A stretch of 60,141 bases of DNA. It comes from Rhodoferax sp. (GTDB lineage: Bacteria; Pseudomonadota; Gammaproteobacteria; Burkholderiales; Burkholderiaceae_C). The stretch covers positions 1 to 60,141 of the forward strand of contig JARLJH010000002.1 of assembly GCA_031291305.1 (NCBI GenBank). Direction: 5' to 3'. The translations under genes and the position numbers were made by a program. The notes beneath the pieces are model-generated. The model did no database searches, was not told the DNA's origin, and saw only the letters and a list, made by a program, of their open reading frames with translations. Of this stretch, positions 45,341-54,130 are shown piece after piece (the stretch's first letter is position 1; every line of letters begins with the position of its first letter).

Positions 45341-47488
45341 TCACAAACCGGCAATCGCCGTGCGAACCTCGCTCACCGACAGAATCTCGGACAACACCAC
45401 CGGCGCCTTGCCCGGCGTGTAAAACACATACACCGGCACGCCATTGCGCCCCAGCGCTGCCAGGGCTTCGGTGATGGCCGGGTCACGGCGTGTCCAGTCG
45501 GCGCGCATCAGTGTGACCTTCTTGGCATCCAGATCAGCCAGCACATCGGTATTGGCCAGTGCATTCTTCTTGTTGTATTGGCAGGTTACACACCAGGTCG
45601 CCGTGAAATCGACAAACACCGGGGCGCCAGTGGCCAGCGCCTGATCCACCTTGCCGGGGGCCCAGGCTTGCCAGCGTTCGGTGCTGGCTACGCTGCCGAC
45701 AGGTTCAGAAAAGTGCACAACATTTTTGCCGATAGCCCACGTGGTGACTAGGAATAACGCTATTGAAAATGAAGCTATCAGCAGGCGAGCCCTGCCATGC
45801 AGCGTCAAGGCCCAGATCACCGTTGCCAGGCCCATCAACAGCACCAGTAGGCTGGCGGCACCGTCGATGCCGGTCTGCTGGCCCAGCACCCATACCAGCC
45901 AGATCACCGTGGCAAACATTGGGAAAGCCATGAGGTGCTTGAAGGTGTCCATCCACGCACCGGGGCGTGGCAGCAGGCGAGCCAGCGCGGGCGACCAGCT
46001 GGCGGCCAAGTAGGGCAGCGCCATGCCTGCGCCCAGAGCGGCAAAGATCGCCAGCGCTTGCAACGACGGCAAACTCAGCGCCAAGCCCAGCGAGGCACCC
46101 ATGAACGGCGCCGTGCAGGGTGAGGCGATAACGACCGCCAGAATGCCCGACAAAAACGCGTTGATCGCCGGGTTTTTAGCTTCCAGCACGGCCACGCTGC
46201 TGGGCACAAACTGGCCAAACTCGAACAGCCCGGCCAGGTTCAGGCCGATGATGGTGAACAGCGCCGCCAGAGAGGCTACCACCGCCGGTGACTGCAATTG
46301 AAAGCCCCAGCCGAGTTCTTCGCCCGCGCTGCGCAAGGCCAGCATCAGCGCGCCGAGCGCCAGAAACGACAGCACCACGCCCGCGCTGTAGGCCAGGCCG
46401 CTGACGTGGTGGCCGTGCCGGTCGTCCGCGTGGCGGGTGAAGCTCACCACCTTGATGGCCAGCACCGGAAACACGCAGGGCATCAGGTTCAGGATCATGC
46501 CGCCCAGCAGCGCGCCAAGCAGGGCCAGCCAGAAGCTCGGTGGCACGTGGGCGGGCAGCGACGCTGGCTTGGTGACGGCCAGACTGCCGGTTGGCGCGGT
46601 GGGTGTCGCGGCCTGCGTCGGCCAGGTGCCGCTGATGTTCGCCAGCGTGCCAAAGCCGCTGCGCTGCCCGGCTACGTCGCTCACCAGCACCAGCGGCAGG
46701 CGATCCGGGCTGCTGCTGCGCTGTGGCGACAGGGGCACGGTGGCGGTCCAGACCGCGCCATCCCAAGCCTGCTTCCATGCACCGGCCGGGTCCACCACAT
46801 CGGGGGTTTCGGGGAACAACTCCAGCGTCTTGCCTTGCAAAGCGGCGGGCAGGCCGGGGACCGACACCTTCAGCGTCTGGCCGTCGATGGCGATGCTGCT
46901 GGGGCCGCTGAGTGCCAGCGGGCGTGCCTTGTCTGCGTTTTGAAACTCGGTGGCGTTCAGCGCGGTGGAGCTTTTGGTGGGCAGGCGCAGTACAAATTCA
47001 CCGTCCTGCGGCACGCACTCCTGCTTGCAGATCAGCCAGCTGGCCTGCAGCTTGATCTCCAGTTCGGGGTTGAGCACCGAGGGTTTGAAGTCGGGCGTGA
47101 TGGTCAAGGGCACTGGCAGCAGCACGGTGCCGTCAAAGCCATAGGTCACCAGCCCGCTGGTTGGCAATTTTTTGGGCACTGGCCAGGCAATGTCTCCGGC
47201 GATCACGCCCACCGGCAGCGTCCAGTGCAGCTCGGTCGGCTGGCCGGACTCGCCGGAGTTCTTCCAGTAGGTGTGCCACTCAGGAGCGTGTTGCAGTTGC
47301 AGGCCGACCCAGACGGTCTTGCCAGCGTCGGCACCATCGGGCGCGTAGGCCATCAGCTCGGCACGCATCTGTTCCGTGGTGACCACGTTTTTTAAGCTAT
47401 TTTGGGCTGTAGCCCCCGTGGGTATTGCACAAATAGCTACAAAAACAAAAGCAATCAGGCGGCGATAAAGAAGGGTCAAGGAGATCAT
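45341..47488 (-). CDS. dsbD: Thiol:disulfide interchange protein DsbD (ScsB/DipZ-like)
   Basis: 715 residues. The signal peptide is followed by a large N-terminal periplasmic domain (APEWHTYWKNSGESGQPTEL, CKQECVPQDG cysteines) of the ScsB-like type. Eight membrane segments (GGMILNLMPCVFPVLAIK, LAVVIASPCTAPFMG with the redox cysteines) and a C-terminal thioredoxin domain with CVTCQYNKK complete it. It carries reducing power from cytoplasmic thioredoxin to the periplasm, which is needed to reduce cytochrome c cysteines before haem attachment. Two palindromic repeat copies are in frame: one forms the signal peptide, the other a membrane segment near residue 570. Confidence 0.9.
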   Translation of the reverse strand: MISLTLLYRRLIAFVFVAICAIPTGATAQNSLKNVVTTEQMRAELMAYAPDGADAGKTVWVGLQLQHAPEWHTYWKNSGESGQPTELHWTLPVGVIAGDIAWPVPKKLPTSGLVTYGFDGTVLLPVPLTITPDFKPSVLNPELEIKLQASWLICKQECVPQDGEFVLRLPTKSSTALNATEFQNADKARPLALSGPSSIAIDGQTLKVSVPGLPAALQGKTLELFPETPDVVDPAGAWKQAWDGAVWTATVPLSPQRSSSPDRLPLVLVSDVAGQRSGFGTLANISGTWPTQAATPTAPTGSLAVTKPASLPAHVPPSFWLALLGALLGGMILNLMPCVFPVLAIKVVSFTRHADDRHGHHVSGLAYSAGVVLSFLALGALMLALRSAGEELGWGFQLQSPAVVASLAALFTIIGLNLAGLFEFGQFVPSSVAVLEAKNPAINAFLSGILAVVIASPCTAPFMGASLGLALSLPSLQALAIFAALGAGMALPYLAASWSPALARLLPRPGAWMDTFKHLMAFPMFATVIWLVWVLGQQTGIDGAASLLVLLMGLATVIWALTLHGRARLLIASFSIALFLVTTWAIGKNVVHFSEPVGSVASTERWQAWAPGKVDQALATGAPVFVDFTATWCVTCQYNKKNALANTDVLADLDAKKVTLMRADWTRRDPAITEALAALGRNGVPVYVFYTPGKAPVVLSEILSVSEVRTAIAGL
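45722..45782 (-). repeat. Palindromic repeat copy 15 (membrane segment of dsbD)
   Basis: On the minus strand CTGATAGCTTCATTTTCAAT ... CGTGGGCTATCGGCAAAAAT. Encodes LIASFSIALFLVTTWAIGKN in the same frame as the phospholipase signal peptide copy. Confidence 0.8.
47395..47459 (-). repeat. Palindromic repeat copy 16 (signal peptide of dsbD)
   Basis: On the minus strand CTGATTGCTTTTGTTTTTGT ... CCACGGGGGCTACAGCCC. Encodes LIAFVFVAICAIPTGATAQN. Confidence 0.85.
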
Positions 47489-47618
47489 GGGTGAGTCAGA
47501 GTCGCGCGCAGCAGGAAGGTTCCGATGGTTCGGTGTTGGGTGCAGGATAAATCAAAAGAGCTTGCCATCCATCGTGCGGGGACAAGGCGCCTGGCACCAG
47601 CGGGTTCTGTGGCCGAAT

Positions 47619-48062
47619 TCAATACGGGTTCTCGAACCCCAGGCGCGCCATGATCTCGCTCTCGCGCAGCTCCATCACCTGGGCATCTTCGTCTTCGTCG
47701 TGGTCCCAGCCCTGGGCGTGCAGGGCGCCGTGCACCAGCAGGTGGGCGTAGTGTTCTTCCAGGGTTTTGTTCTGCTCCTTGGCCTCTTTGGCCACCACCG
47801 GGGCGCACAGCACCAGATCGGCGGTGACGACGGGCTCTTGCGTGTAGTCAAAGGTGAGCACGTTTGTGGCGTAGTCCTTTTGCCGGTAGTCGCGGTTGAG
47901 CGCCTGGCCCTCTTCGGCATCGACGATGCGCACGGTGATTTCGGCATCGTCCTGCAGCGCGTGGCGAATCCACTTGATGACCTTGTGGCGTGGCAGCGCG
48001 GCGCGGTGCCGCGCGGCATCAGGCAGTTTGCCAAATTGCAGGGAGAGGGTGAGTTGGTTCAT
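47619..48062 (-). CDS. ybeY: rRNA maturation endoribonuclease YbeY
   Basis: 147 residues. The zinc site [20 protein letters not shown] contains the three His ligands of the HxxxHxxxxxH motif, and [17 protein letters not shown] is the preceding conserved block. YbeY acts in 16S rRNA 3' processing and ribosome quality control. Encoded after phoH on the same strand, a conserved pairing (ybeZ-ybeY), with a palindromic repeat in between. Confidence 0.95.
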   Translation of the reverse strand: MNQLTLSLQFGKLPDAARHRAALPRHKVIKWIRHALQDDAEITVRIVDAEEGQALNRDYRQKDYATNVLTFDYTQEPVVTADLVLCAPVVAKEAKEQNKTLEEHYAHLLVHGALHAQGWDHDEDEDAQVMELRESEIMARLGFENPY

Positions 48063-48086
48063 ACACGGTGCATCGCTAAATATATA

Positions 48087-48140
48087 AGAAATTGGCCTAT
48101 AGCCCTTGTATTAACTTGGCTTGCAGCTATCAATATAGAA
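48087..48140 (+). repeat. Palindromic repeat copy 17 (ybeY-phoH gap)
   Basis: AGAAATTGGCCTATAGCCC TTG ... GCAGCTATCAAT: the copy closest to the consensus. It fills most of the 81-bp gap. Confidence 0.85.
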
Positions 48141-48143
48141 GCA

Positions 48144-49205
48144 TCAAGAGCCAGCCTGCTTGCGGCTGCGGGCTGCGCGTGGGGCTGCCCGCGGTGATTT
48201 GGGCGGCACATGTGGAGGCTCCATGGACGGCGGTGTCAGCGGTGGTATCAGCAGCGCATCGTCACGCGGGTGCGGGTTGTAGCGGCCCGGTGCGTCATAG
48301 GCATCCACAATGCGCGCCACCAGCGGATGCCGCACCACGTCGGCGCTGGTCAGGCGGCAGATGGCAATGCCGTCGACGCTGCGCAGCACGCGCTCGGCAT
48401 CGATCAGGCCGCTGAGCTGGGTGGCGGGCAAGTCGATCTGGCTCACATCGCCGGTGATCACCGCCTTGGAGCCAAAGCCGATGCGCGTCAAGAACATCTT
48501 CATCTGCTCAGGCGTGGTGTTTTGCGCCTCGTCCAGGATCACGAACGCGGTGTTGAGCGTGCGCCCGCGCATGAAGGCCAGCGGCGCGATCTCGATGGTC
48601 TGGCGCTCAAAGGCTTTTTGCACCGCTTCAAAGCCCATCAGGTCATACAGCGCGTCGTACAGCGGGCGCAGGTACGGGTCGATCTTTTGCGCCAGATCGC
48701 CGGGCAGGTAGCCCAGGCGCTCACCGGCTTCGACCGCCGGGCGGGTCAGCACAATGCGCTGCACGCTGCTGCGCTGCAAGGCGTCCACGGCCATGGCTAC
48801 GGCCAGATAGGTTTTGCCGGTACCGGCCGGGCCAATGCCAAAGGTGATGTCGTGGCTGGCAATGCAGTCCAGGTAGTTGGCCTGGTTCATCGAGCGCGGC
48901 TTCAGGTCGGCGCGGCGGGTTTTGAGCGAGGGGCCGTCTTCGCCACCCACCGAGCCGTCGCCTGAGAGCATCAGCTGCACCGTGCGCGGCTCAATCGGGC
49001 GCGCCGCCATCTCGTACAGCGCCTGCAGCATCTCCATGGCGCGCGTGGCGTGGACTTTGAGGCCATCGACCTTGAACTGCTCGTGCCGGTGGGCGATCTT
49101 GACTTGCAAGGCGGTCTCGATGGTGCGCAGGTGCGCGTCCATCGGCCCGCACATGTGGCCCAGGCGGGTGTTGTTGGGGGGCGAAAATAAGTGGCGAAGG
49201 ATCAC
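48144..49205 (-). CDS. ybeZ: PhoH-like ATPase (YbeZ)
   Basis: 353 residues. Core motifs are [20 protein letters not shown] (Walker A), [45 protein letters not shown] (Walker B) and [12 protein letters not shown]. PhoH-like proteins pair functionally with YbeY in RNA processing. The N-terminal residues form the usual KH-like region ([20 protein letters not shown]). A Ser/Gly-rich linker and a basic, Ala/Arg-rich tail are present. Start at 49205 has no clear ribosome site; an ATG 51 bases downstream (MCGPMDAHL) is possible. Confidence 0.92.
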   Translation of the reverse strand: MILRHLFSPPNNTRLGHMCGPMDAHLRTIETALQVKIAHRHEQFKVDGLKVHATRAMEMLQALYEMAARPIEPRTVQLMLSGDGSVGGEDGPSLKTRRADLKPRSMNQANYLDCIASHDITFGIGPAGTGKTYLAVAMAVDALQRSSVQRIVLTRPAVEAGERLGYLPGDLAQKIDPYLRPLYDALYDLMGFEAVQKAFERQTIEIAPLAFMRGRTLNTAFVILDEAQNTTPEQMKMFLTRIGFGSKAVITGDVSQIDLPATQLSGLIDAERVLRSVDGIAICRLTSADVVRHPLVARIVDAYDAPGRYNPHPRDDALLIPPLTPPSMEPPHVPPKSPRAAPRAARSRKQAGS

Positions 49206-49246
49206 GTTGATAATTCTTTGAAAAAGTCACCCATGATAGGTAAAAA

Positions 49247-49819
49247 ATGATCGGCAAACTCACTGGCACGCTGGACAACAAAAACCCGCCCGAGGTCATC
49301 ATCGACTGCCACGGCGTGGGCTACGAGGTGCTGGTGCCCATGAGCACCTTCTACAACCTGCCCGAACTGGGCGCCAAAGTCAGTTTATTGACGCATTTTG
49401 TGGTGCGTGAAGATGCGCAGATTCTGTACGGCTTTGCCACTTTGCCTGAGCGCGAGGCGTTTCGCCAGCTCATCAAGATCAGTGGTGTGGGGCCGCGCAC
49501 GGCGTTGTCGGTGCTCTCAGGCATGAATGTCGCTGAGTTGTCGCAGGCCATCACCTTGCAGGAAGCCGGGCGGCTGATCAAGGTGCCCGGCATTGGCAAG
49601 AAAACTGCCGAACGCCTGCTGCTGGAGCTCAAGGGCAAGCTCGGGCCGGACATCGGCGTGGTGGCCAGTGTGGCCAGCGACGCGCAGGCCGACATTCTGC
49701 AAGCCTTGCTGGCGCTGGGCTACAGCGACCGCGAAGCCGCCGCGGCCCTCAAGGCATTGCCCAAAGACGTGGGCGTGAGCGACGGCATCAAGCTGGCGTT
49801 GAAAAGCCTGACGAAATAG
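49247..49819 (+). CDS. ruvA: Holliday junction helicase subunit RuvA
   Basis: 190 residues, normal length. MIGKLTGTL opens the OB fold; tandem helix-hairpin-helix motifs read [18 protein letters not shown] and [23 protein letters not shown]; domain III is [22 protein letters not shown]. RuvA binds four-way junctions and loads RuvB. ruvB is 3.1 kb downstream on the same strand, separated by a restriction-modification pair and a carbonic anhydrase gene on the other strand. Confidence 0.97.
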   Translation: MIGKLTGTLDNKNPPEVIIDCHGVGYEVLVPMSTFYNLPELGAKVSLLTHFVVREDAQILYGFATLPEREAFRQLIKISGVGPRTALSVLSGMNVAELSQAITLQEAGRLIKVPGIGKKTAERLLLELKGKLGPDIGVVASVASDAQADILQALLALGYSDREAAAALKALPKDVGVSDGIKLALKSLTK

Positions 49820-49842
49820 TCAGCCTACAACAGGCCGTCGAC

Positions 49843-50433
49843 TCATTCCTTGAATTTGGTTTTTAACCACTTGAGCAGTTCACGTTGGTCTGCCGAGGTG
49901 GCACGACGGACTTGAACCAGAAGCTTGTTCAGATCAGGGCGCTGCAGCGTGATGTTGGCGGCGCCTTCGTTGCAAACCGAGCAAATAGCTTTCAGGTTGT
50001 TGGCATCGTCCGAGCCTCCCAGGCTTTTGTCCAGCACGTGTCCGATGTGCAATCTGGTTTTTCGGCTGGGGTCATAAGGGTGAGGCTCGCCCGCCACGGC
50101 ACCACACATTTGGCAGGTAAACCCATTGCGGTCCAGAACAAAAGCACGGGTTTCCTTGGAAATACCTCTGGCAAAAGCCGGTTGTGGCTTGGCGGTCTCC
50201 AGCAGGTATTGGCCGGGCTTCAGATCAGCACGGTCGTTATTGGTCAGGACCAAATAGCCTTCTTCGGTGCGTAATTCACGTATTCGTCGGGCCCACTCGC
50301 TGATATTGCCTGCCACCAACCGGAGTTCATCGGCTTCAATCACGCGCCCCAGGTTTGCCAAAAAATGGGCGCGCAACTTGGCGCGGGCACCTTTGGGTGT
50401 GGGAACGACGACAGCGTCAGTTTTTGGCATCAC
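49843..50433 (-). CDS. HNH endonuclease, probable type II restriction enzyme
   Basis: 196 residues. The C-terminal HNH domain has zinc pairs CQMC and CSVC around RLHIGHVLDKSLGGSDDANNLKAI, with the catalytic His and the Asn/Asp of the beta-beta-alpha metal fold. The N-terminal 90 residues (LRAHFLANLGRVIEADELRLVAGNISEWARRIRELR) look like a helix-turn-helix DNA-binding domain, as in some type II restriction enzymes. Its start overlaps the stop of the methyltransferase gene by 4 bp, so they are cotranslated. The target sequence cannot be read from this. Confidence 0.85.
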   Translation of the reverse strand: MMPKTDAVVVPTPKGARAKLRAHFLANLGRVIEADELRLVAGNISEWARRIRELRTEEGYLVLTNNDRADLKPGQYLLETAKPQPAFARGISKETRAFVLDRNGFTCQMCGAVAGEPHPYDPSRKTRLHIGHVLDKSLGGSDDANNLKAICSVCNEGAANITLQRPDLNKLLVQVRRATSADQRELLKWLKTKFKE

Positions 50434-51392
50434 GCTGCCTTTCTGAAAAGACGTGCTGCGGCTGCCTTTTGGATGGCCAGAGCGATTTCGGCGCTGACTG
50501 CATGGGCCACAGGTGGCGGAAATGCGTTGCCAACCTGTCGGTAGCTGGGTGTCTTTTTACCTACAAAGTGCCAGTCGTCTGGAAAACCTTGGATGCGTGC
50601 GCACATGCGAACCGTCAAGCGCGGCTGACCCACAAAATCCGCCGCAGGGGCTGCATCGGTCAGTCCACGCCCATCCACACCTAGTGCAGACCAGGCTTGG
50701 CGCGACCTGGTCGGCCCAAGGTCCGGGCCGCCGTGTTTTTTGCTGCCACCGACCAGCGTGGGCGCAATGTCGTTGGCCAAGTCGCGCCAGGCATCTGCAC
50801 CTCGCCAGCCATCGGCGCACATCAGGTCGTACAGAAGTTGCCCAACCGTGGGAGGCAGTCTCATGCTGGGAACAGGCCAGTGGAAGTGCTCGGCAACGTC
50901 TTGCCGCAGCGCGACAAACACCACACGTGGGCGTAGCTGGCTGACGCCAAAGTCAGCTGCATTGAAGAGATGCCAATCCGTCCAATAACCCATCGCCTGC
51001 AATTGTTTGGCGATTTTTTGTCGGTAATCGACAAAAACTGCGTCAAGCAGCCCTCGGACGTTTTCCAGCATGACCGCTTGCGGCCGCGTTTCGTCAACTA
51101 CCCGAATGGCCTGGGGAAACAGATCGCGCGCATCTTCAGAGCCAAGCTGCTTGCCCGCCTTGGAGAAAGGTGGACATGGCACACCGCCTGCAACGAGGTC
51201 GACGCCGCGAAAAGGGCTGGCATCAAATTGTGACAAGTCCCCTTCGATGACGTTCCATTGGGGACGATTGAAGCGTAGCGTGTTGCACGCTGCCGCGTCG
51301 ATCTCTACAAGAGCCTCGTGTTGAAAGCCGGAACGCTCCAGCCCTTGCGCTTGCCCACCAGCACCAGCACAAAGTTCGAGTGAATTCATCAA
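50430..51392 (-). CDS. DNA (cytosine-5) methyltransferase
   Basis: 320 residues. Motif I LELCAGAGGQAQGLERSGF, motif IV GGVPCPPFSKAGKQLG with the catalytic Cys, motif VI LENVRGL, motif VIII VSQLRPRVVFVAL, motifs IX/X RMCARIQGFPDDW and YRQVGNAFPPPVAHAV. The target recognition domain is about 75 residues (around APTLVGGSKKHGGPDLGPTR). It protects DNA from the HNH nuclease encoded next. A perfect LexA-type palindrome lies 12-27 bp before the start codon. Confidence 0.93.
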   Translation of the reverse strand: MMNSLELCAGAGGQAQGLERSGFQHEALVEIDAAACNTLRFNRPQWNVIEGDLSQFDASPFRGVDLVAGGVPCPPFSKAGKQLGSEDARDLFPQAIRVVDETRPQAVMLENVRGLLDAVFVDYRQKIAKQLQAMGYWTDWHLFNAADFGVSQLRPRVVFVALRQDVAEHFHWPVPSMRLPPTVGQLLYDLMCADGWRGADAWRDLANDIAPTLVGGSKKHGGPDLGPTRSRQAWSALGVDGRGLTDAAPAADFVGQPRLTVRMCARIQGFPDDWHFVGKKTPSYRQVGNAFPPPVAHAVSAEIALAIQKAAAARLFRKAA

Positions 51393-51403
51393 ATATCCTA
51401 AAG

Positions 51404-51419
51404 CTGTATATTTTTACAG
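51404..51419. promoter_or_regulatory. Perfect LexA-type SOS box before the methyltransferase gene
   Basis: CTGTATATTTTTACAG matches CTGT-N8-ACAG exactly, with an AT-rich centre like strong SOS boxes. It is 12 bp upstream of the methyltransferase start. The other neighbour (carbonic anhydrase) ends toward it, so only the restriction-modification pair is placed to respond. It could instead be an operator bound by the methyltransferase itself. Confidence 0.55.
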
Positions 51420-51572
51420 TTTAATTATCCATGTTGTCGCAGCTTGCTGCAATTGTGGCGTGTGATTGCCTGTCATGCGGCGCCAATCGTAGCGCGGACC
51501 TGATGACATTCTGGGAAATTTGGGGGAAGCAGCTAGCCAGGACTTTGGGAGTGGTTTGGCATAGAGTTCACC

Positions 51573-52841
51573 CTACTGCGCATTGCGAATCGGACGGCCA
51601 TTGACCGGCTGCACCGGCCGTGCGTTGCTAGGGTACAGCTGCTGAAACAGATGCAACTGCGCCGCGCTGATCTGGGTCGGCTGCTTGATCACCATCCACA
51701 GCACGCCTTCGGTACACGGTGGTGTGGTCAGTGACCCCAGGAATTGGTAGTAGCGCTGGTCTTTGGGCAGCAGCTCGTTCAGGTCCAGCAGGCCTGGGGG
51801 CATGCGCACCTCGTCACCCACATCCAGCGGCATGTAGGTCCACACCTTGTCGATCAGTGCATTGGCCTGCCCCGGGTCCAGCAGCACCGCCACCACGGCG
51901 AGTTCACCCTGGGCATTTTTGTGCACCAAGTGCGCCACCATGGCGTAGCTGCGGTAGTTCACCTGCATTTCTGACGGCGTGTGGAAGTGGAACTGCACCA
52001 GGTTGTAGACCGATCCGCGCACCGTGAGCGTGTTGTTGCCCTCGACATTCACCTGAATGGTGTGACCATTGTTGACCACGGTTCCGGTGGATGGCTGGTA
52101 GTTGAAATGCAGCGGTTCGGCCGGTCCTTGCAAGGTATAGCTGTCTTCGATGTTGATCGGCGACTGCCGCTTGCCAATGGCGCAGGTGTTGAACTCGGGC
52201 TTGAGCTGCCCCCAGGCTTGCGGGCCGCCCTTGCCAGCATAGGACCAGTGCACATCGGCGGCATGTTCATCAACATGTTTGGGCTCTTCAATCGCATGCC
52301 CCGCAAGCTTGGCGGCTCTGGCTTTGATGTACTCGCGGCTGGCGCGCGGGTTGACGACAAGCTTGGGCGTCTCTGCTCCTGGATGTGCCGCCACTGCGGG
52401 TGCATAGATGAGCTCTTCTTTTGGGGTTACGGGTGCTTCAGGTTTGGCGTGTGAGCTTGCCGCTTGCTTGGTGGCGGCGGACGGGGTTTCGGTGGGCACT
52501 TTTTCTGGTTTACCCGGAATCACCACCGTGAACGTTTTTTTGCCCAACATCTGCTCGCGAATGGCTTTTTTGATGTCGGCACCGATGTCGACCGACCCGG
52601 TCGCGGCTGCTGCGTCGGAGGCTGTTTTTTGGGGCGTGGCTTTGCCCGTTGTCACAGGACTTGCGACAGCCTCTACTGGTGCCGTGTGTTCAGCAGCGCG
52701 TGCAACCGACCAGGCACCTGCCAATAGCAATAGGCTCAGACTGCCCATCCATAAGCGGTGCGTCCATCTGCGCTGAGGCAGGAAACCGGTCTGCGACAGG
52801 CTGCCGGGCGCAGGGTGTATGGGGTCGGTGTATGTTTTCAT
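51573..52841 (-). CDS. Alpha-type carbonic anhydrase with long N-terminal extension
   Basis: About 422 residues. The C-terminal 230 residues are an alpha carbonic anhydrase: WSYAGKGGPQAWG, QSPINIEDSYTLQG, VQFHFHTPSE and AHLVHKNAQGELAVVAVLL (three zinc His) and SLTTPPCTEGVLW. A membrane/signal segment (RLWMGSLSLLLLAGAWSVARAAE) lies near 30-50. Residues about 50-190 are an unusual Ala/Pro/Lys-rich extension with a short amphipathic helix (DIGADIKKAIREQMLG). It interconverts CO2 and bicarbonate in the periplasm. Start at 52841, since MKTYTDP gives a better N terminus than 52880. Confidence 0.9.
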   Translation of the reverse strand: MKTYTDPIHPAPGSLSQTGFLPQRRWTHRLWMGSLSLLLLAGAWSVARAAEHTAPVEAVASPVTTGKATPQKTASDAAAATGSVDIGADIKKAIREQMLGKKTFTVVIPGKPEKVPTETPSAATKQAASSHAKPEAPVTPKEELIYAPAVAAHPGAETPKLVVNPRASREYIKARAAKLAGHAIEEPKHVDEHAADVHWSYAGKGGPQAWGQLKPEFNTCAIGKRQSPINIEDSYTLQGPAEPLHFNYQPSTGTVVNNGHTIQVNVEGNNTLTVRGSVYNLVQFHFHTPSEMQVNYRSYAMVAHLVHKNAQGELAVVAVLLDPGQANALIDKVWTYMPLDVGDEVRMPPGLLDLNELLPKDQRYYQFLGSLTTPPCTEGVLWMVIKQPTQISAAQLHLFQQLYPSNARPVQPVNGRPIRNAQ

Positions 52842-52953
52842 GTCTGATCCGGGGGCTGTACAGCGTGTGGACGGTCTCATGTCATCTTATCGGCAAAAAT
52901 GACCGGGGTATTGAGCGCTATAGTGCCTGTCTTTCCCCGCAACCGAGCCCGCC

Positions 52954-54021
52954 GTGAGTATCCAGACCGACGACTTTGCCCCCGCACCCGCCAAACGCGT
53001 GGTGTCCAACGCCCCCGCGTCACCCAATGAGGAGGCGATCGAGCGCGCGCTACGCCCCAAATTGCTCGATGAGTACGTGGGCCAGGCCAAGGCTCGCGAG
53101 CAGCTGGAGATTTTCATCAGCGCCGCCAAGATGCGCAGCGAGGCGCTGGACCACGTGCTGCTGTTTGGCCCGCCCGGCCTGGGCAAAACAACGCTGAGCC
53201 ACATCATCGCCGCCGAGCTGGGCGTCAACCTGCGGCAAACCAGCGGCCCGGTACTGGAAAAGCCCAAGGACCTAGCCGCGCTCTTGACCAATCTGGAAAA
53301 AAACGATGTGCTGTTCATCGACGAGATCCACCGCCTGAGTCCGGTGGTGGAAGAAATCCTTTACCCGGCACTGGAAGACTACAAGATCGACATCATGATC
53401 GGCGAAGGCCCGGCGGCGCGCAGCATCAAGCTGGACTTGCAACCCTTCACGCTGGTTGGCGCCACCACCCGCGCAGGCATGCTGACCAACCCGCTGCGCG
53501 ACCGCTTTGGCATCGTCGCGCGGCTGGAGTTCTACACGCCCGAAGAGCTGGCGCGCATTGTCAAGCGCAGCGCGGGTTTGTTGAATGTGCCAACCAACGA
53601 GCAGGGCGGCTTCGAGATCGCGCGGCGTTCACGCGGCACGCCGCGCATTGCCAACCGGCTGCTGCGCCGCGTGCGCGACTATGCCGACGTGAAAGGCGTG
53701 GGTGAAATCACGCTGGACATTGCCAACCGGGCGCTGGCCATGCTCGATGTCGATCCGCAAGGCTTCGACCTGATGGACCGCAAGCTGCTGGAGGCCGTGA
53801 TCCACCGCTTTGATGGCGGCCCGGTCGGGCTGGACAACATTGCCGCCAGCATTGGCGAAGAGCGCGAAACCATTGAGGACGTGATCGAACCCTACCTGAT
53901 CCAGCAAGGCTACCTGCAACGCACCCCGCGCGGGCGCATCGCCACGCTGGCGGCGTATCGGCATCTGGGGGTGACACCACCGGCCAACCAGGCGGGCGGG
54001 GTGGATTTGTTCAGCGTTTGA
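52954..54021 (+). CDS. ruvB: Holliday junction branch-migration ATPase RuvB
   Basis: 355 residues, GTG start. Walker [19 protein letters not shown], Walker [14 protein letters not shown], sensor 1 [18 protein letters not shown] and arginine finger region [18 protein letters not shown]; the C-terminal winged helix has [15 protein letters not shown]. It drives branch migration with RuvA. No LexA-type box was seen in front of it. Confidence 0.97.
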   Translation: MSIQTDDFAPAPAKRVVSNAPASPNEEAIERALRPKLLDEYVGQAKAREQLEIFISAAKMRSEALDHVLLFGPPGLGKTTLSHIIAAELGVNLRQTSGPVLEKPKDLAALLTNLEKNDVLFIDEIHRLSPVVEEILYPALEDYKIDIMIGEGPAARSIKLDLQPFTLVGATTRAGMLTNPLRDRFGIVARLEFYTPEELARIVKRSAGLLNVPTNEQGGFEIARRSRGTPRIANRLLRRVRDYADVKGVGEITLDIANRALAMLDVDPQGFDLMDRKLLEAVIHRFDGGPVGLDNIAASIGEERETIEDVIEPYLIQQGYLQRTPRGRIATLAAYRHLGVTPPANQAGGVDLFSV

Positions 54022-54040
54022 GGTGGTTTGCGGTTTTATA

Positions 54041-54092
54041 TAAGAAATGCGGCTCTAGCCCTTTTATAGAAAGCGCGAGAAGCTATTGTTTG
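54041..54092 (+). repeat. Palindromic repeat copy 18 (after ruvB)
   Basis: AAGAAATGCGGCTCTAGCCC TTTTAT ... GAGAAGCTATTG, 20 bp beyond the ruvB stop. Confidence 0.7.
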
Positions 54093-54130
54093 CGTAGTGA
54101 TTCGTTTCTTGGATGAGCGTGGCGCCAGGC

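Noticed and set aside
46298-47395. 365-codon plus-strand frame opposite dsbD
   Set aside because: No recognisable domain; dsbD motifs on the other strand are unambiguous.
1204-54092. CRISPR array
   Set aside because: The repeats are dispersed, degenerate and in both orientations, with no regular spacers and no cas genes.
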